Program-made: the position numbers and the translations under genes
In this document: one piece after another, positions 26,540 to 35,346 of the stretch
Numbering within the stretch: position 1 is the first letter of the stretch
Layout of the letters: each line of letters starts with the position of its first letter
Assembly (NCBI RefSeq): GCF_009760925.1
Contig: NZ_VRLV01000010.1
Location: 186,001 to 250,000, forward strand
DNA length: 64,000 nt
From: Nonomuraea typhae
GTDB taxonomy: Bacteria > Actinomycetota > Actinomycetes > Streptosporangiales > Streptosporangiaceae
Direction of reading: 5' to 3'
The notes under the pieces: model-generated
The model's database searches: none
The model's input: only the letters and a program-made list of their open reading frames with translations
What the model was told of the DNA's origin: nothing

Positions 26540-28470
26540 CGGATCTCCTTCAACACAATCGCGTCTCGGGGTGCGAGGGTGGTCTGGCCGTGCAGGTCGG
26601 TCTGGGTCAGCAGGTCCACGCCGGGGTACGGCAGGGCGACCCGCTGCCCGGTGGAGGTGTGGTTGAGCAGGAAGAGGTAGCCGCCGCGGCGCACCGCCTC
26701 CACGCCTTCGGGGACGTCGATCCCGGTGACCCCTGCCCGCGCGAGCACGTCGTCCAGGACGGGCGTGAGGTCGTCGAGCAGGCAGCTCAGGTACGTGGCG
26801 TTGCCCTTGCGGGTGACGGCGGCCTGTCCGTCGAGGTCGCCGCCCTCGTAGCGGGCCAGGACGTCGGCGCCTTCCGGCCGGATCCACTCGGCCCAGGTGC
26901 GCGCGGCGCCCATGGAGGTCTGCTGGGTGACGCCGTCGGGCAGCGGCCACCACTCGTCCACGGCCACGCCGAGCAGGTCGCGCAGCGGGCCGGGGGCGCC
27001 GCCGTCGTGCACCTGGTCGCCGGCGTCCACCACCCCGCTGAAAGGGCCCACGACGAGCTCGCCGGAGTAGCCGGTGAGCTCGGTGCCCGCGAGGTAGAGG
27101 TTGGGCGCGACGACCAGCTTGTAGCCGGACAGGTCGCGGCCGGGCGGGGCGAGGTCCACGGCGATGCCCCGGGCGTGCAGCGGCGCGTACCAGGCCAGCA
27201 GCAGCTCCTTGAGCTTGAGCCGGTTGGAGGGCATCGACTCGGGGGCCTCCAGGCCCCACCAGCTGTCCCAGTCGAGCACCAGGGCGACCTCGGCGTCGCT
27301 GTGGGCGCCGGCGACCTCGCCGAGGTTGCGCAGGTCGGCGCCCAGGCGCAGGGTGTCCTGCCAGCCGCGGGTGGCGGTGCCGCCGTGCGGGAGCATCGCC
27401 GAGTGGAACTTCTCCGGGCCGTACTTGGCCTGGCGCCACTGGAAGAACATGACGCCGTCGGAGCCGTGGGCCAGCGCCTGCAGGCTGTGCAGGCGCATCA
27501 TTCCGGGGGGTTTGGGGGCGTTGATCTCCCGCCAGGAGACCGCGGAGGGGGACGATTCGAGGAGCAGCCAGGGCTGCCGCTTGAGCGAGCGCATGAGGTC
27601 GTAGCTGAGGGCGACGGCCACGTGGGAGTGCGGGTCGGCCGGGTCAGGGTAGGCGTCGTCGCTGACGAGGTCCTCGGCCGCGGCCCACTTCCAGTAGTCC
27701 AGGCCGTGCAGGATGCTCATGAAGTTCGTGGTGACCTTGACGCCGGGCGTCACCCGGCGCAGCACGGCCTTCTCGGCCTCGAACAGCTCCAGGAGCGCGT
27801 CGCTGCAGAAGCGGCGCCAGTCCAGGAGCTGGGCGGGGTTGACCGGGCCGGGGGCGGTGCGGGGCGGCTCGACCTGGTCGAGGCCGGTGTAGTGCTGGCC
27901 CCAGCAGGAGGTGCCCCAGGCGGCGTTGAGGCCGTCGACGTCCTTGTAGCGCTCGGTCAGCCAGCGGCGGAAGTGCCGGGCGGACTCCTCGCAGAAGCAT
28001 TCGAGGGTGTGGTCGGCGTACTCGTTGCCGATGTGCCACATGGCCAGGGCCGGGTGGTCCTTGTAGCGCCGGGCGATCGTTTCGGCCAGCCGTACGGCGT
28101 GCTCTTTGAAGACCGGCGAGCTGGGGCAGTAGCCCTGGCGGGAGCCGAACTCCAGGCGCACGCCGTCGGCGCTCACGGGCATGACGGAGGGGTGCTCGCG
28201 CACGAGCCATGGCGGCGGGGTGGCGGTCGCGGTGGCCAGGTCGGCGGCGATCCCGTGCGCGTGGAGCAGGTCGAGGATCCGGTCGAGCCAGCCGAAGTCG
28301 TACTCGCCGCGCCGCGGCTCGAGCCGTGACCAGGAGAACACGGCGACGGTGGCCATGTTCACGCCGGCCTCGGCCATGAGCCGCATGTCCTCGGCCCAGA
28401 CCTCCTCGGGCCACTGCTCGGGGTTGTAGTCCCCGCCGAACAGGAGCCCCGGCACCCGGGTCAAACCCAC
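26536..28470 (-). CDS. GH42 beta-galactosidase
   Basis: A glycoside hydrolase family 42 enzyme of 644 residues. LFGGDYNPEQWPEEVW at the N-terminus is the family signature. The acid/base Glu is in WHIGNEY (about 148) and the nucleophile Glu in LLLESSPSAVSW (about 300). It lacks a signal peptide, so it cleaves an imported galactoside or a related beta-glycoside in the cytoplasm. The GTG start is preceded by GAGGAG. It is the first gene of the nine-gene operon and faces the GntR gene. Confidence 0.93.
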   Translation of the reverse strand: MGLTRVPGLLFGGDYNPEQWPEEVWAEDMRLMAEAGVNMATVAVFSWSRLEPRRGEYDFGWLDRILDLLHAHGIAADLATATATPPPWLVREHPSVMPVSADGVRLEFGSRQGYCPSSPVFKEHAVRLAETIARRYKDHPALAMWHIGNEYADHTLECFCEESARHFRRWLTERYKDVDGLNAAWGTSCWGQHYTGLDQVEPPRTAPGPVNPAQLLDWRRFCSDALLELFEAEKAVLRRVTPGVKVTTNFMSILHGLDYWKWAAAEDLVSDDAYPDPADPHSHVAVALSYDLMRSLKRQPWLLLESSPSAVSWREINAPKPPGMMRLHSLQALAHGSDGVMFFQWRQAKYGPEKFHSAMLPHGGTATRGWQDTLRLGADLRNLGEVAGAHSDAEVALVLDWDSWWGLEAPESMPSNRLKLKELLLAWYAPLHARGIAVDLAPPGRDLSGYKLVVAPNLYLAGTELTGYSGELVVGPFSGVVDAGDQVHDGGAPGPLRDLLGVAVDEWWPLPDGVTQQTSMGAARTWAEWIRPEGADVLARYEGGDLDGQAAVTRKGNATYLSCLLDDLTPVLDDVLARAGVTGIDVPEGVEAVRRGGYLFLLNHTSTGQRVALPYPGVDLLTQTDLHGQTTLAPRDAIVLKEIR

Positions 28471-28487
28471 TCTTCTCTCCTCGATCG

Positions 28488-28534
28488 CTGTGTACTATTT
28501 TGTACACAGAATTCATAGTGCAGTATTTTGCATC
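28488..28534. promoter_or_regulatory. Operator region between GH42 operon and GntR gene
   Basis: CTGTGTAC (28488-28495) and GTACACAG (28502-28509) form a perfect inverted repeat with a six-base AT spacer. A weaker relative, TGCAGTATTTTGCATC, lies at 28519-28534 and shares the TATTTTG core. A spaced palindrome in a divergent region next to a GntR/FadR-type gene is the expected operator for that regulator. Confidence 0.7.
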
Positions 28535-28581
28535 ACGTCAAGCGCTACGCTGAGCAGGGAAGATCACACCGAAGGAGTGCC

Positions 28582-29232
28582 ATGCCGATCGAGCGGCGAC
28601 CGCTGCGCGAGCAGATCAGGGACGAGCTCCTGAGGAGGCTCGATCGCGGCGACTTTTCCGCGGGCACGGACATCAACGAGGCGACACTCGCAGGTGAGCT
28701 CGGCGTTAGTCGTACCCCGTTGCGCGAGGCGCTGATCACCCTGGCCGGCGAGGGCGTGCTGGAGAGCTCCCAGGGGCGGGGATTCCGCTTCGCCCCGGTC
28801 AGCCGCAAGGAGTTCAGGGAGCTGTGCGAGATCGTCGCCGCCCTGGAGTCCCTGGCCCTGGAGACCTCCGACCCCGCCTACCTGCGCAAGATCGGCCCCG
28901 AGCTGCTGCGGCTGGCCCGCGACTTCCCCGATCCGGTGGCCGAGCAGCAGGTCATAGAACGCCACGACGACGAATGGCACGACCTCCTGCTCAGCGGATG
29001 CGCCAACGAGCGGCTGCTGGACCTGATCACCAGCGTGAAGGCGGGCATGCGGCGCTACGCCCACCTGATGGCCGGGGACGACGCGCCCCTGGAGCGCGAG
29101 GCGGCCGAGCACACGCAGGTGGCCGAGCACCTCATCGCCGGCGAGCTCGGCCGGGCCACCCAGGCGCTGCGCGACAACTGGGTCAACGGGATGGAGCGAA
29201 TGATGTCCCGCATACCTTCCGCAGCGGAATAG
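28582..29232 (+). CDS. GntR-family regulator, FadR/FCD type
   Basis: A regulator of 216 residues. The N-terminal winged helix (about 5-70) contains INEATLAGELGVSRTPLREALITLAGEGVLE. The C-terminal all-helical FCD domain binds an effector, usually a small acid, and often a metal (E-x3-H spacing near 130). GAAGGAG precedes the ATG at 28582; the frame is open from 28528 but without a better start. Its divergent position and the palindrome between make it the likely repressor of the nine-gene operon. Confidence 0.9.
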   Translation: MPIERRPLREQIRDELLRRLDRGDFSAGTDINEATLAGELGVSRTPLREALITLAGEGVLESSQGRGFRFAPVSRKEFRELCEIVAALESLALETSDPAYLRKIGPELLRLARDFPDPVAEQQVIERHDDEWHDLLLSGCANERLLDLITSVKAGMRRYAHLMAGDDAPLEREAAEHTQVAEHLIAGELGRATQALRDNWVNGMERMMSRIPSAAE

Positions 29233-29284
29233 TTGAAAGATAAACTGGGTTAGCTCCTCCAGACCCCGCAGGAAGGAGCAAGAG

Positions 29285-30244
29285 ATGCCCGCCGTAACCG
29301 TCGAGAACCCGCTCACCCTCCCCCGCATCCCCGCCGTGACCGGCCAGGAGCGCAAGGTGCTCGCGGTGGAGACCGCGCCCAGCGGCTTCGAGGGCGAGGG
29401 ATTCCCCGTGCGCAAGGCGCTGGCCGCGATCAAGCCCGCCTACCTCGACCCGTTCGTCATGATGGACCAGATGGGCGAGGTCGACTACGCGGCCGGCGAG
29501 CCCAAGGGCACCCCGTGGCACCCGCACCGCGGGTTCGAGACGGTCACGTACATGATCGACGGCGTGATCGACCACCTCGACTCCAACGGCGGCGGCGGCA
29601 CGATCACCAACGGCGACACCCAGTGGATGACCGCCGGCGCCGGCATCCTCCACAAGGAGGCCCCGCCGGAGTGGCTCGTGCAGAAGGGCGGGCTGTTCCA
29701 CGGCGTCCAGCTCTGGGTCAACCTCCCCGGCGCCAAGAAGATGATCGCCCCGCGCTACCAGGACATCGGCAGCTCCAGCGTCGTACTCCTGAGCAGCGAG
29801 GACGGCGGCGCCCTGGTCCGCCTGATCGCCGGCGACCTGGCCGGGCACGCCGGACCCGGCTCCACCCAGACCCCGATCACCCTGCTGCACGCCACGCTCA
29901 GCCCCGGCGCCCGCCTCGCCCTGCCCTGGCGCAAGGACTTCAACGCCCTGGCCTACGCCCTGTCCGGGCAGGGGCGCGCGGGGACAGCGCCGCTGAACAG
30001 CGGCCAGCTGGCCGTCTTCGAGGGGTTCGGCACCCGGCCCGGCCTGGCCACCACGGCCGAGTACTTCACGCTCACCGCGGGCCCCCGCGAGACGCTGGAA
30101 GTGATCGTCCTGGGCGGCGAGCCGATCGGGGAGCCCGTGGCCCACTACGGGCCGTTCGTCATGAACACCCGCGCCGAACTCGTCCAGGCATTCGAGGACT
30201 ACCAGGCGGGCAGGCTCGGCGTCATCCCGGCGGAACACGCCTGA
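29285..30244 (+). CDS. Pirin family protein
   Basis: A bicupin of 319 residues. The N-terminal cupin carries the metal motif HPHRGFETVTY (about 79-89) with further ligands in GILHKEAPPE. Bacterial pirins bind iron or other metals, and some act as quercetin dioxygenases or modulate pyruvate dehydrogenase; the role here is open. AAGGAGC precedes the ATG. It lies 52 bases after the GntR gene on the same strand, so co-transcription is possible. A strong hairpin follows it. Confidence 0.92.
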   Translation: MPAVTVENPLTLPRIPAVTGQERKVLAVETAPSGFEGEGFPVRKALAAIKPAYLDPFVMMDQMGEVDYAAGEPKGTPWHPHRGFETVTYMIDGVIDHLDSNGGGGTITNGDTQWMTAGAGILHKEAPPEWLVQKGGLFHGVQLWVNLPGAKKMIAPRYQDIGSSSVVLLSSEDGGALVRLIAGDLAGHAGPGSTQTPITLLHATLSPGARLALPWRKDFNALAYALSGQGRAGTAPLNSGQLAVFEGFGTRPGLATTAEYFTLTAGPRETLEVIVLGGEPIGEPVAHYGPFVMNTRAELVQAFEDYQAGRLGVIPAEHA

Positions 30245-30249
30245 CGGGA

Positions 30250-30304
30250 GCCGTGCCCGGACCAGGCGAGGTCAGCTCGGTGCGCTCCGAGCACCGGGCA
30301 CGGC
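30250..30304 (+). terminator. Two-stem terminator after pirin gene
   Basis: An outer 11-bp stem (GCCGTGCCCGG at 30250-30260, CCGGGCACGGC at 30294-30304) encloses an inner 6-bp stem (GCTCGG at 30275-30280, CCGAGC at 30287-30292). It starts six bases after the pirin stop. No T-tract is present. Confidence 0.7.
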
Positions 30305-30395
30305 GGACTGTATGCCCCCGTCACCGCTTGTGGTTGCGGCTTTGTCGAGACCATAGTCAAGAGCGGGATAATTCCGGTTTAAGGCAGGTTCACGG

Positions 30396-33212
30396 GTGGC
30401 GCACTTCGGGATTCTGGGGCCTCTGCGCGTCTGTCACGACGACGACGAGATCCGGATCCCCGGCGTGCGCCCGGCCACCGTCCTGGCCGTCCTCCTGGTA
30501 CGGCAGGGCGCGGCCGTACCCATGGACGTGCTCATCCGCGAGGTGTTCGACGGCGAGGAAGACGTCCGCGACCCGCGCAAGCAGGTCCAGATCCACGTCA
30601 CGCGGCTGCGCAAGCTGCTGCAGCCGCTCGGGGCCGGCATCGAGTGGCGGGGCGCCGGGTACGTGCTGGCACTCGGCAGTGGAGCGCTCCTTGACGCACA
30701 CGAGTTCGAGCGGCTGCGGGACAGCGGCCAGGCCGCGGCCCGCTCGGGCAGGATGCTGGCGGCCGCCGGGGACTTCCGCGCGGCCTCCGCGCTGTGGCGG
30801 GGCCCGGTGCTGGCCGGGCTGCACGGGCCGGTGATCAGCGCGGCGGCGGCGCGGCTGGAGGAGACCCGGCAGGACGTCGTCGAGGATCGCATCGACGCCG
30901 ACCTGGCCGTCGGCCGGCACCGCGAGGTGGTGCCGGAGCTGAAGGGCCTGCTGGCCGAGTACCCCCTGCGCGAACGGCTGCACGGGCAGCTCATGCTGGC
31001 GCTCTACCGGTCCGAGCGGCCCTCCGACGCGCTGGGCGCCTACGAGGAGGCCCGGCGCAGGCTGGCCGCCGAACTGGGCGCCGACCCCGGGCCCGCGCTG
31101 CGCCGGCTGCACGAGCGCATCCTGCGCCAGGACCCGGACCTGGCCGCCACGCCCGAGGAGCCCCCGCCCGCCGAGCTCCCCATGGACGTGCGCGCCTTCG
31201 TCGGGCGCCGCGACCAGCTCCGGCACCTCGCCGCCCGGCTCCACCGGCCGCCGGGCGAACGCCCGGGAGAGCCCGTCGTGCTCGCCATCGACGGACCCGG
31301 CGGCCTCGGCAAGTCGGCGCTGGCCATCCACGCCGCCCACCGGGCCGCGCCCCACTACCCCGACGGCCAGCTCTACGTCGCCCTGCACGGCGCCACCCCG
31401 GGCATGGAGCCGCTGCCGCCGTACGAGGCGCTGTGCCGGCTGCTGCGCGCGCTCGGCGTGAGTGACGAGCGGCTGCCCAAGAACACCGACGAGGCCGCCG
31501 CGCTGCTGCGCACCGTCACCTCGCGGCGCCGCCTGCTGTTCCTGCTCGACAACGCCGCCAGCGCGGCCCAGGTGCGCCCGCTGCTGCCCGGCGGGCCGGG
31601 ATGCGCGGTCCTGATCACCAGCCGGGCGCCGCTGCTCGCCGTCGAACATGCCGACCGGCTGCACCTGGGCGAGCTCGACGAGCCGGAGGCGGTCGCGCTC
31701 CTCGCCGCCCTGGCCGGCGCCGGACGCGTCCGCGCCGAGCCCGAGGCCGCCATCGAGGTCGCCGCCCTGTGCGGGCGGCTGCCGCTGGCCCTGCGCGTGA
31801 TGGGCGCGCGGCTGGCCGTACGCACGGACTGGACCATGGCCGAGGCGGCCGCGCGGCTGCGCGACGCCCGGCACCGCATCGACGAGCTGCAGGAAGGCGA
31901 CCTGGGGATCCGCAGCACGTTCTCCTTCAGCTACGAGGCGCTGTCGGCCGAGGAGAGCGGCGAGGCCGCCATCCGGCTGTTCGCGCTGCTCGGGCTGCTG
32001 GAACTGCCGGTCGTCGGCGCCGACGTGGCCGCCGCGCTGGCGGGCCGTACCGACGCCACGGTACGGCGGGCGCTCGACCGGCTGGTGCAGGCCCAGCTCC
32101 TCCAGGTCACCGGGACCGGCAGGTTCGCCATGCACGACCTGATGCGGCTGTTCGCCAGAGAGAAGGCGGCCGAGCACCTCGGCTTCGACGAGGCGCGCTC
32201 GGCGATCCAGCGCGCCGCCCACGCCTACCTCGCGACCGGGCGCGACGCCCAGCTCATGCTGCTGCCGGCGCTGGCCGGCCGGACCCCGCTCGGGCCGCCG
32301 GAACGCCCCCACGACGGACCGGCCTTCGGCGCCGTCGACCAGGTCGTGACCTGGATCGACACCGAAGGACCCAACCTCCTGCGCATCGCCCGCCAGACCG
32401 GCGGCCTGCCCGACGACCAGCTCACCATCGGCCTGGCCGCCGCGCTCTTCACCTGCCTGCAGTTCCGCGGGCCACTGCCCGACCTGGTCGAACTCGCCCT
32501 TCTCGGCCTGACCGCCGCCCGCCGCAGCGGCGACGGACGCGCCCAGGCCACCATGCTCGGCAACCTCGCCTTCGCCCACGACCGCCGCCACCGCCTGGAC
32601 GAGGCCGCCGCCTGCCTCGGCGACGCCCTGCGCCTCTGGGCCGCGCTCGGCGACACCGACGGGCAGATCCGCACCCTCAACAAGCTCGGCATCGTCCACG
32701 TGCACCGCGACGAGTACGAGCGGGCCGCCCACTGCTACACCGAGAGCCTCCGGCTGGCCCGCACCCGCGCCAGCAAGATCCAGGAGGCGTCCATCCTCAA
32801 CAACCTCGGGGCGCTGATGAACAAGGTCGGCAAACCCGCCGACGGCCACCAGCTGCTGCGCGCCGGGCTGGCCGCCTGCCGCAACGAACCCGACGTGCAG
32901 CTGGTCGGGATGATCCTGGGCAACCTCGGTACGGCCAGCCGGCTGCTGGGACGGCTGCACGAGGCGGTGTCGTACTTCGTCGACTCGCTGCGGCAGGTGA
33001 CCAAGACGGGGGACCTGTTCACGGAGGCGGAGTCGCACTGGTTGCTGAGTGAGGTGTACGACGAGTTGCGGGAGCACGGGCGGGCTCGGCAGTCGCGGGA
33101 GAAGGCGGTGGCGATCCTGCTCGACCTCAAGGAGATCTCGGCGGGTGAGGCGGCGCGCATCCTGGGCGACCCGTCACCCGAGATGCCCGAACCGATCCGC
33201 CGCCAACGCTGA
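30396..33212 (+). CDS. AfsR/SARP-type regulator with NB-ARC and TPR domains
   Basis: A protein of 938 residues. The N-terminus has an OmpR-like winged helix (about 1-95) and a bacterial transcriptional activation domain (about 100-245). An NB-ARC ATPase follows, with Walker A GPGGLGKSAL near 300 and LLFLLDNAAS as Walker B. TPR-like repeats fill the C-terminal 250 residues (for example AHCYTESLRLARTRA and AVSYFVDSLRQV). Proteins of this plan act as ATP-dependent activators of secondary-metabolite or developmental genes. Start is GTG at 30396. No biosynthetic cluster is adjacent, so its targets probably lie elsewhere. Confidence 0.92.
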   Translation: MAHFGILGPLRVCHDDDEIRIPGVRPATVLAVLLVRQGAAVPMDVLIREVFDGEEDVRDPRKQVQIHVTRLRKLLQPLGAGIEWRGAGYVLALGSGALLDAHEFERLRDSGQAAARSGRMLAAAGDFRAASALWRGPVLAGLHGPVISAAAARLEETRQDVVEDRIDADLAVGRHREVVPELKGLLAEYPLRERLHGQLMLALYRSERPSDALGAYEEARRRLAAELGADPGPALRRLHERILRQDPDLAATPEEPPPAELPMDVRAFVGRRDQLRHLAARLHRPPGERPGEPVVLAIDGPGGLGKSALAIHAAHRAAPHYPDGQLYVALHGATPGMEPLPPYEALCRLLRALGVSDERLPKNTDEAAALLRTVTSRRRLLFLLDNAASAAQVRPLLPGGPGCAVLITSRAPLLAVEHADRLHLGELDEPEAVALLAALAGAGRVRAEPEAAIEVAALCGRLPLALRVMGARLAVRTDWTMAEAAARLRDARHRIDELQEGDLGIRSTFSFSYEALSAEESGEAAIRLFALLGLLELPVVGADVAAALAGRTDATVRRALDRLVQAQLLQVTGTGRFAMHDLMRLFAREKAAEHLGFDEARSAIQRAAHAYLATGRDAQLMLLPALAGRTPLGPPERPHDGPAFGAVDQVVTWIDTEGPNLLRIARQTGGLPDDQLTIGLAAALFTCLQFRGPLPDLVELALLGLTAARRSGDGRAQATMLGNLAFAHDRRHRLDEAAACLGDALRLWAALGDTDGQIRTLNKLGIVHVHRDEYERAAHCYTESLRLARTRASKIQEASILNNLGALMNKVGKPADGHQLLRAGLAACRNEPDVQLVGMILGNLGTASRLLGRLHEAVSYFVDSLRQVTKTGDLFTEAESHWLLSEVYDELREHGRARQSREKAVAILLDLKEISAGEAARILGDPSPEMPEPIRRQR

Positions 33213-33269
33213 CCTGGTGCTCCTCGGCGACCCACCCCTGCTCCCGGCCGGCCCTTCAGATGCCCTCCA

Positions 33270-33731
33270 TTACTCCGAGGCGCTCGGGGTGACCCAACTC
33301 CAGGGCCGGCGGAGGTTCGGCGCCTGGAAGTGCCGCTGAGTGATGATCTCGTTATAGCCATTTGTCACGACGTAGCGCTCGAAGCGGGCTACAACTGCCT
33401 TATGGGCGAAGATCGTGGCTCTTGGGCCGGACTCCTCGAAGGGGGCCGTTCCGAAGCCGTGGCCGATGGGCCCGTGCCAGTAGAATGCCGTGGTCAGAGG
33501 CGCTTTGGACCATGTGCGGACATCCTCGTGGAGCTTGGCCGCGGAGAAGGGGCTGCCGGTGTCGCAGAGGATCAGCTCGCCCTCGGTCTCGAACGTGATG
33601 ACGTTACCGAATCCCGGCCACCGGCCGAGCCCTTCGGCGACGAGCCGGACTCCCTTGCCGTCCATGCCGGTGTCCACGATGCTGTCGTCCGACTCGCCGT
33701 TCCAGATCCGGTCCGCGTACTCCTCGATCAT
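33270..33731 (-). pseudogene. Remnant of a metallo-beta-lactamase-fold (alkyl-sulfatase-like) hydrolase
   Basis: An open frame of 153 residues that matches only the N-terminal half of this group (GFGNVITFETEGELILCDTGSP, then ATIFAHKAVVARFERYV, then NEIITQRHFQAPNLR). The metal motif HxHxDH, expected after the strand AFYWHG, reads HGPIGH, so the second His and the Asp are lost. The frame ends in unrelated sequence, and the 58 bases to the AfsR-like gene hold nothing recognisable. Both points indicate a decayed, 3'-truncated gene. A short metal-free protein is the unlikely alternative. Confidence 0.7.
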
Positions 33732-33854
33732 GAGCCTGACTTTGTTCTAGAGCACCCTTCTAGACAAGGGGTCACGGAAGCGCCTCACAAGGTCACGGCT
33801 CGATTGCACCCTCTTGACGGGAGTATCCGGACATTCATACGTTCGGCAAAACGT

Positions 33855-33871
33855 TTAGGAAACTTTCCTAA
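33855..33871. promoter_or_regulatory. Perfect 17-bp palindrome before ngcE
   Basis: TTAGGAAACTTTCCTAA is symmetric around C33863. It ends 24 bases before the ngcE ATG, where a repressor would block transcription. GGAAA/TTTCC symmetry recalls operators of ROK-family sugar repressors in actinomycetes; that link is from memory of such sites and not proven here. Confidence 0.7.
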
Positions 33872-33895
33872 TTGATCCCGTACAGGAGAGTCTGT

Positions 33896-35341
33896 ATGTC
33901 CCACCCCGGAGAGATCACGCGGCGCCAACTGCTGCGCCGGATCGGCCTGACCGCGTTCGTCGCCGGCCCCGGTATGGGCCTGCTCTCAGCCTGTGCCACC
34001 GGCGGCGGGAACGCCGGGCCCACCGCCTCCGCGGCCCCCGCCACCACCGCCGCCGGCAACCCGAACAACCCCTTCGGCGTCGACGCCAAGAAGGGCCTCG
34101 AGGTCGTCATCTTCACCGGTGGCCTGAAGGACGACTACGCCACCGCCGTACACGAGCCGATGTACACCAAGGCATTCCAGGGCGTGCCGATCAAGCACGC
34201 CGGCACCCAGAACGTCGGCACCATGCTGCGCCCGCGCTTCCTCGCCGGCGACGCCCCCGACGTGGTCAACAACTCCGGGCCCGAGGCCATGGACGTGGCC
34301 GCGCTCGCCGCCGAGGGCCAGGTGCAGGAGCTCACCCAGCTCTGGGACGCGCCCGCCATGGGCGACCCCGGCAAGAAGGTCCGCGACACGGTCACCCCGG
34401 CCGCGATCGACGAGGGCAAGCTCAACGGCAAGGACATGACCCTCAACTACATCGTGTCCCACCGTGCCCTCTGGTACAACGCCAAGCTCTTCGAGAAGGA
34501 GGGCTGGACGCTGCCCCAGACCTTCGAGGAGTTCAAGGCGCTGGGCGACAAGGCCAAGGCCAAGGGCATTCACCTCTTCGCCTACCCGGGCCAGAAGGGC
34601 CCGTACTACATGCTCTGGAACATGCTGTACCAGGCCGCGAAGATCGGCGGCAACCAGGCCATCATCGACATCGACAACCTCGTGGACAACGCCTGGAAGT
34701 CAGAGGCGTTCAAGGCGTCCGTGACCGCCTGGCATGAGATCTTCACGAAGTACAGCGACAAGTCCTACCTCGGCCTGGACCACACCCAGACCCAGATCAA
34801 GCACCTGCAGGACAAGTTCCTCTTCTACCCGACCGGCTCCTGGCTGGAGGGTGAGATGGCCAAGGACAAGCCGGACACCTTCGAGTACGCCATCGCCCCC
34901 TTCCCCAGCGTCACCGCCGCCGACAAGATGCCCTACGGCGCCATCCAGGTCGGCACCGGCGAGGTCTACTTCGTCGCCGCCAAGGGCAAGAACCCGCAGG
35001 GCGGCCTCGAGTACCTGCGCATCATGCTCTCCAAGGAGGGCGCGAAGGGCTTCGTCGAGAAGACCAAGAACCTCACCATCGTGAACGGCTCCGCCGAGGG
35101 CGTGGACCTGCCCCCGGGCCTGGCCTCCGCCGCCAAGGCCCAGGACGCCGCCGGGCAGAACATCATCACCACCGCCCGCTTCGAGGGCTGGTACAAGGAG
35201 CTGTTCGACTACGCCTGGGCGCAGCAGAACATCCTCATGGGCGGCCGGATGACCGTCGACGAGTTCCTCGACAAGGTGCAGAAGAAGGCCGACGCCATCA
35301 AGAAGGACTCCTCCGTCACCAAGCAGACCAGGAACGCATAA
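33896..35341 (+). CDS. ngcE: N-acetylglucosamine/chitobiose-binding lipoprotein
   Basis: A family 1 solute-binding protein of 481 residues. TRRQLLRR before the hydrophobic stretch suggests Tat export, and the lipobox LLSAC sits near residue 34. After the tether, NNPFGVDAKKGLEVVIFTGG and the body match NgcE, the binding protein for N-acetylglucosamine and N,N'-diacetylchitobiose in streptomycetes. AGGAGA precedes the ATG at 33896. Two permease genes follow, and a palindrome sits just upstream. The ligand is inferred from family resemblance. Confidence 0.8.
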   Translation: MSHPGEITRRQLLRRIGLTAFVAGPGMGLLSACATGGGNAGPTASAAPATTAAGNPNNPFGVDAKKGLEVVIFTGGLKDDYATAVHEPMYTKAFQGVPIKHAGTQNVGTMLRPRFLAGDAPDVVNNSGPEAMDVAALAAEGQVQELTQLWDAPAMGDPGKKVRDTVTPAAIDEGKLNGKDMTLNYIVSHRALWYNAKLFEKEGWTLPQTFEEFKALGDKAKAKGIHLFAYPGQKGPYYMLWNMLYQAAKIGGNQAIIDIDNLVDNAWKSEAFKASVTAWHEIFTKYSDKSYLGLDHTQTQIKHLQDKFLFYPTGSWLEGEMAKDKPDTFEYAIAPFPSVTAADKMPYGAIQVGTGEVYFVAAKGKNPQGGLEYLRIMLSKEGAKGFVEKTKNLTIVNGSAEGVDLPPGLASAAKAQDAAGQNIITTARFEGWYKELFDYAWAQQNILMGGRMTVDEFLDKVQKKADAIKKDSSVTKQTRNA

Positions 35342-35346
35342 GTTCG

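Noticed and set aside
17134..28470. Naming the nine-gene operon as a lactose or glucosylglycerate utilisation operon
   Set aside because: GH42 and GH63-like families cover many substrates, and neither simple pathway explains the glycine decarboxylase and NAD-kinase-like genes.
30396..33212. Pathway-specific activator marking an antibiotic cluster
   Set aside because: No polyketide synthase, peptide synthetase, terpene cyclase or RiPP gene occurs in the window.
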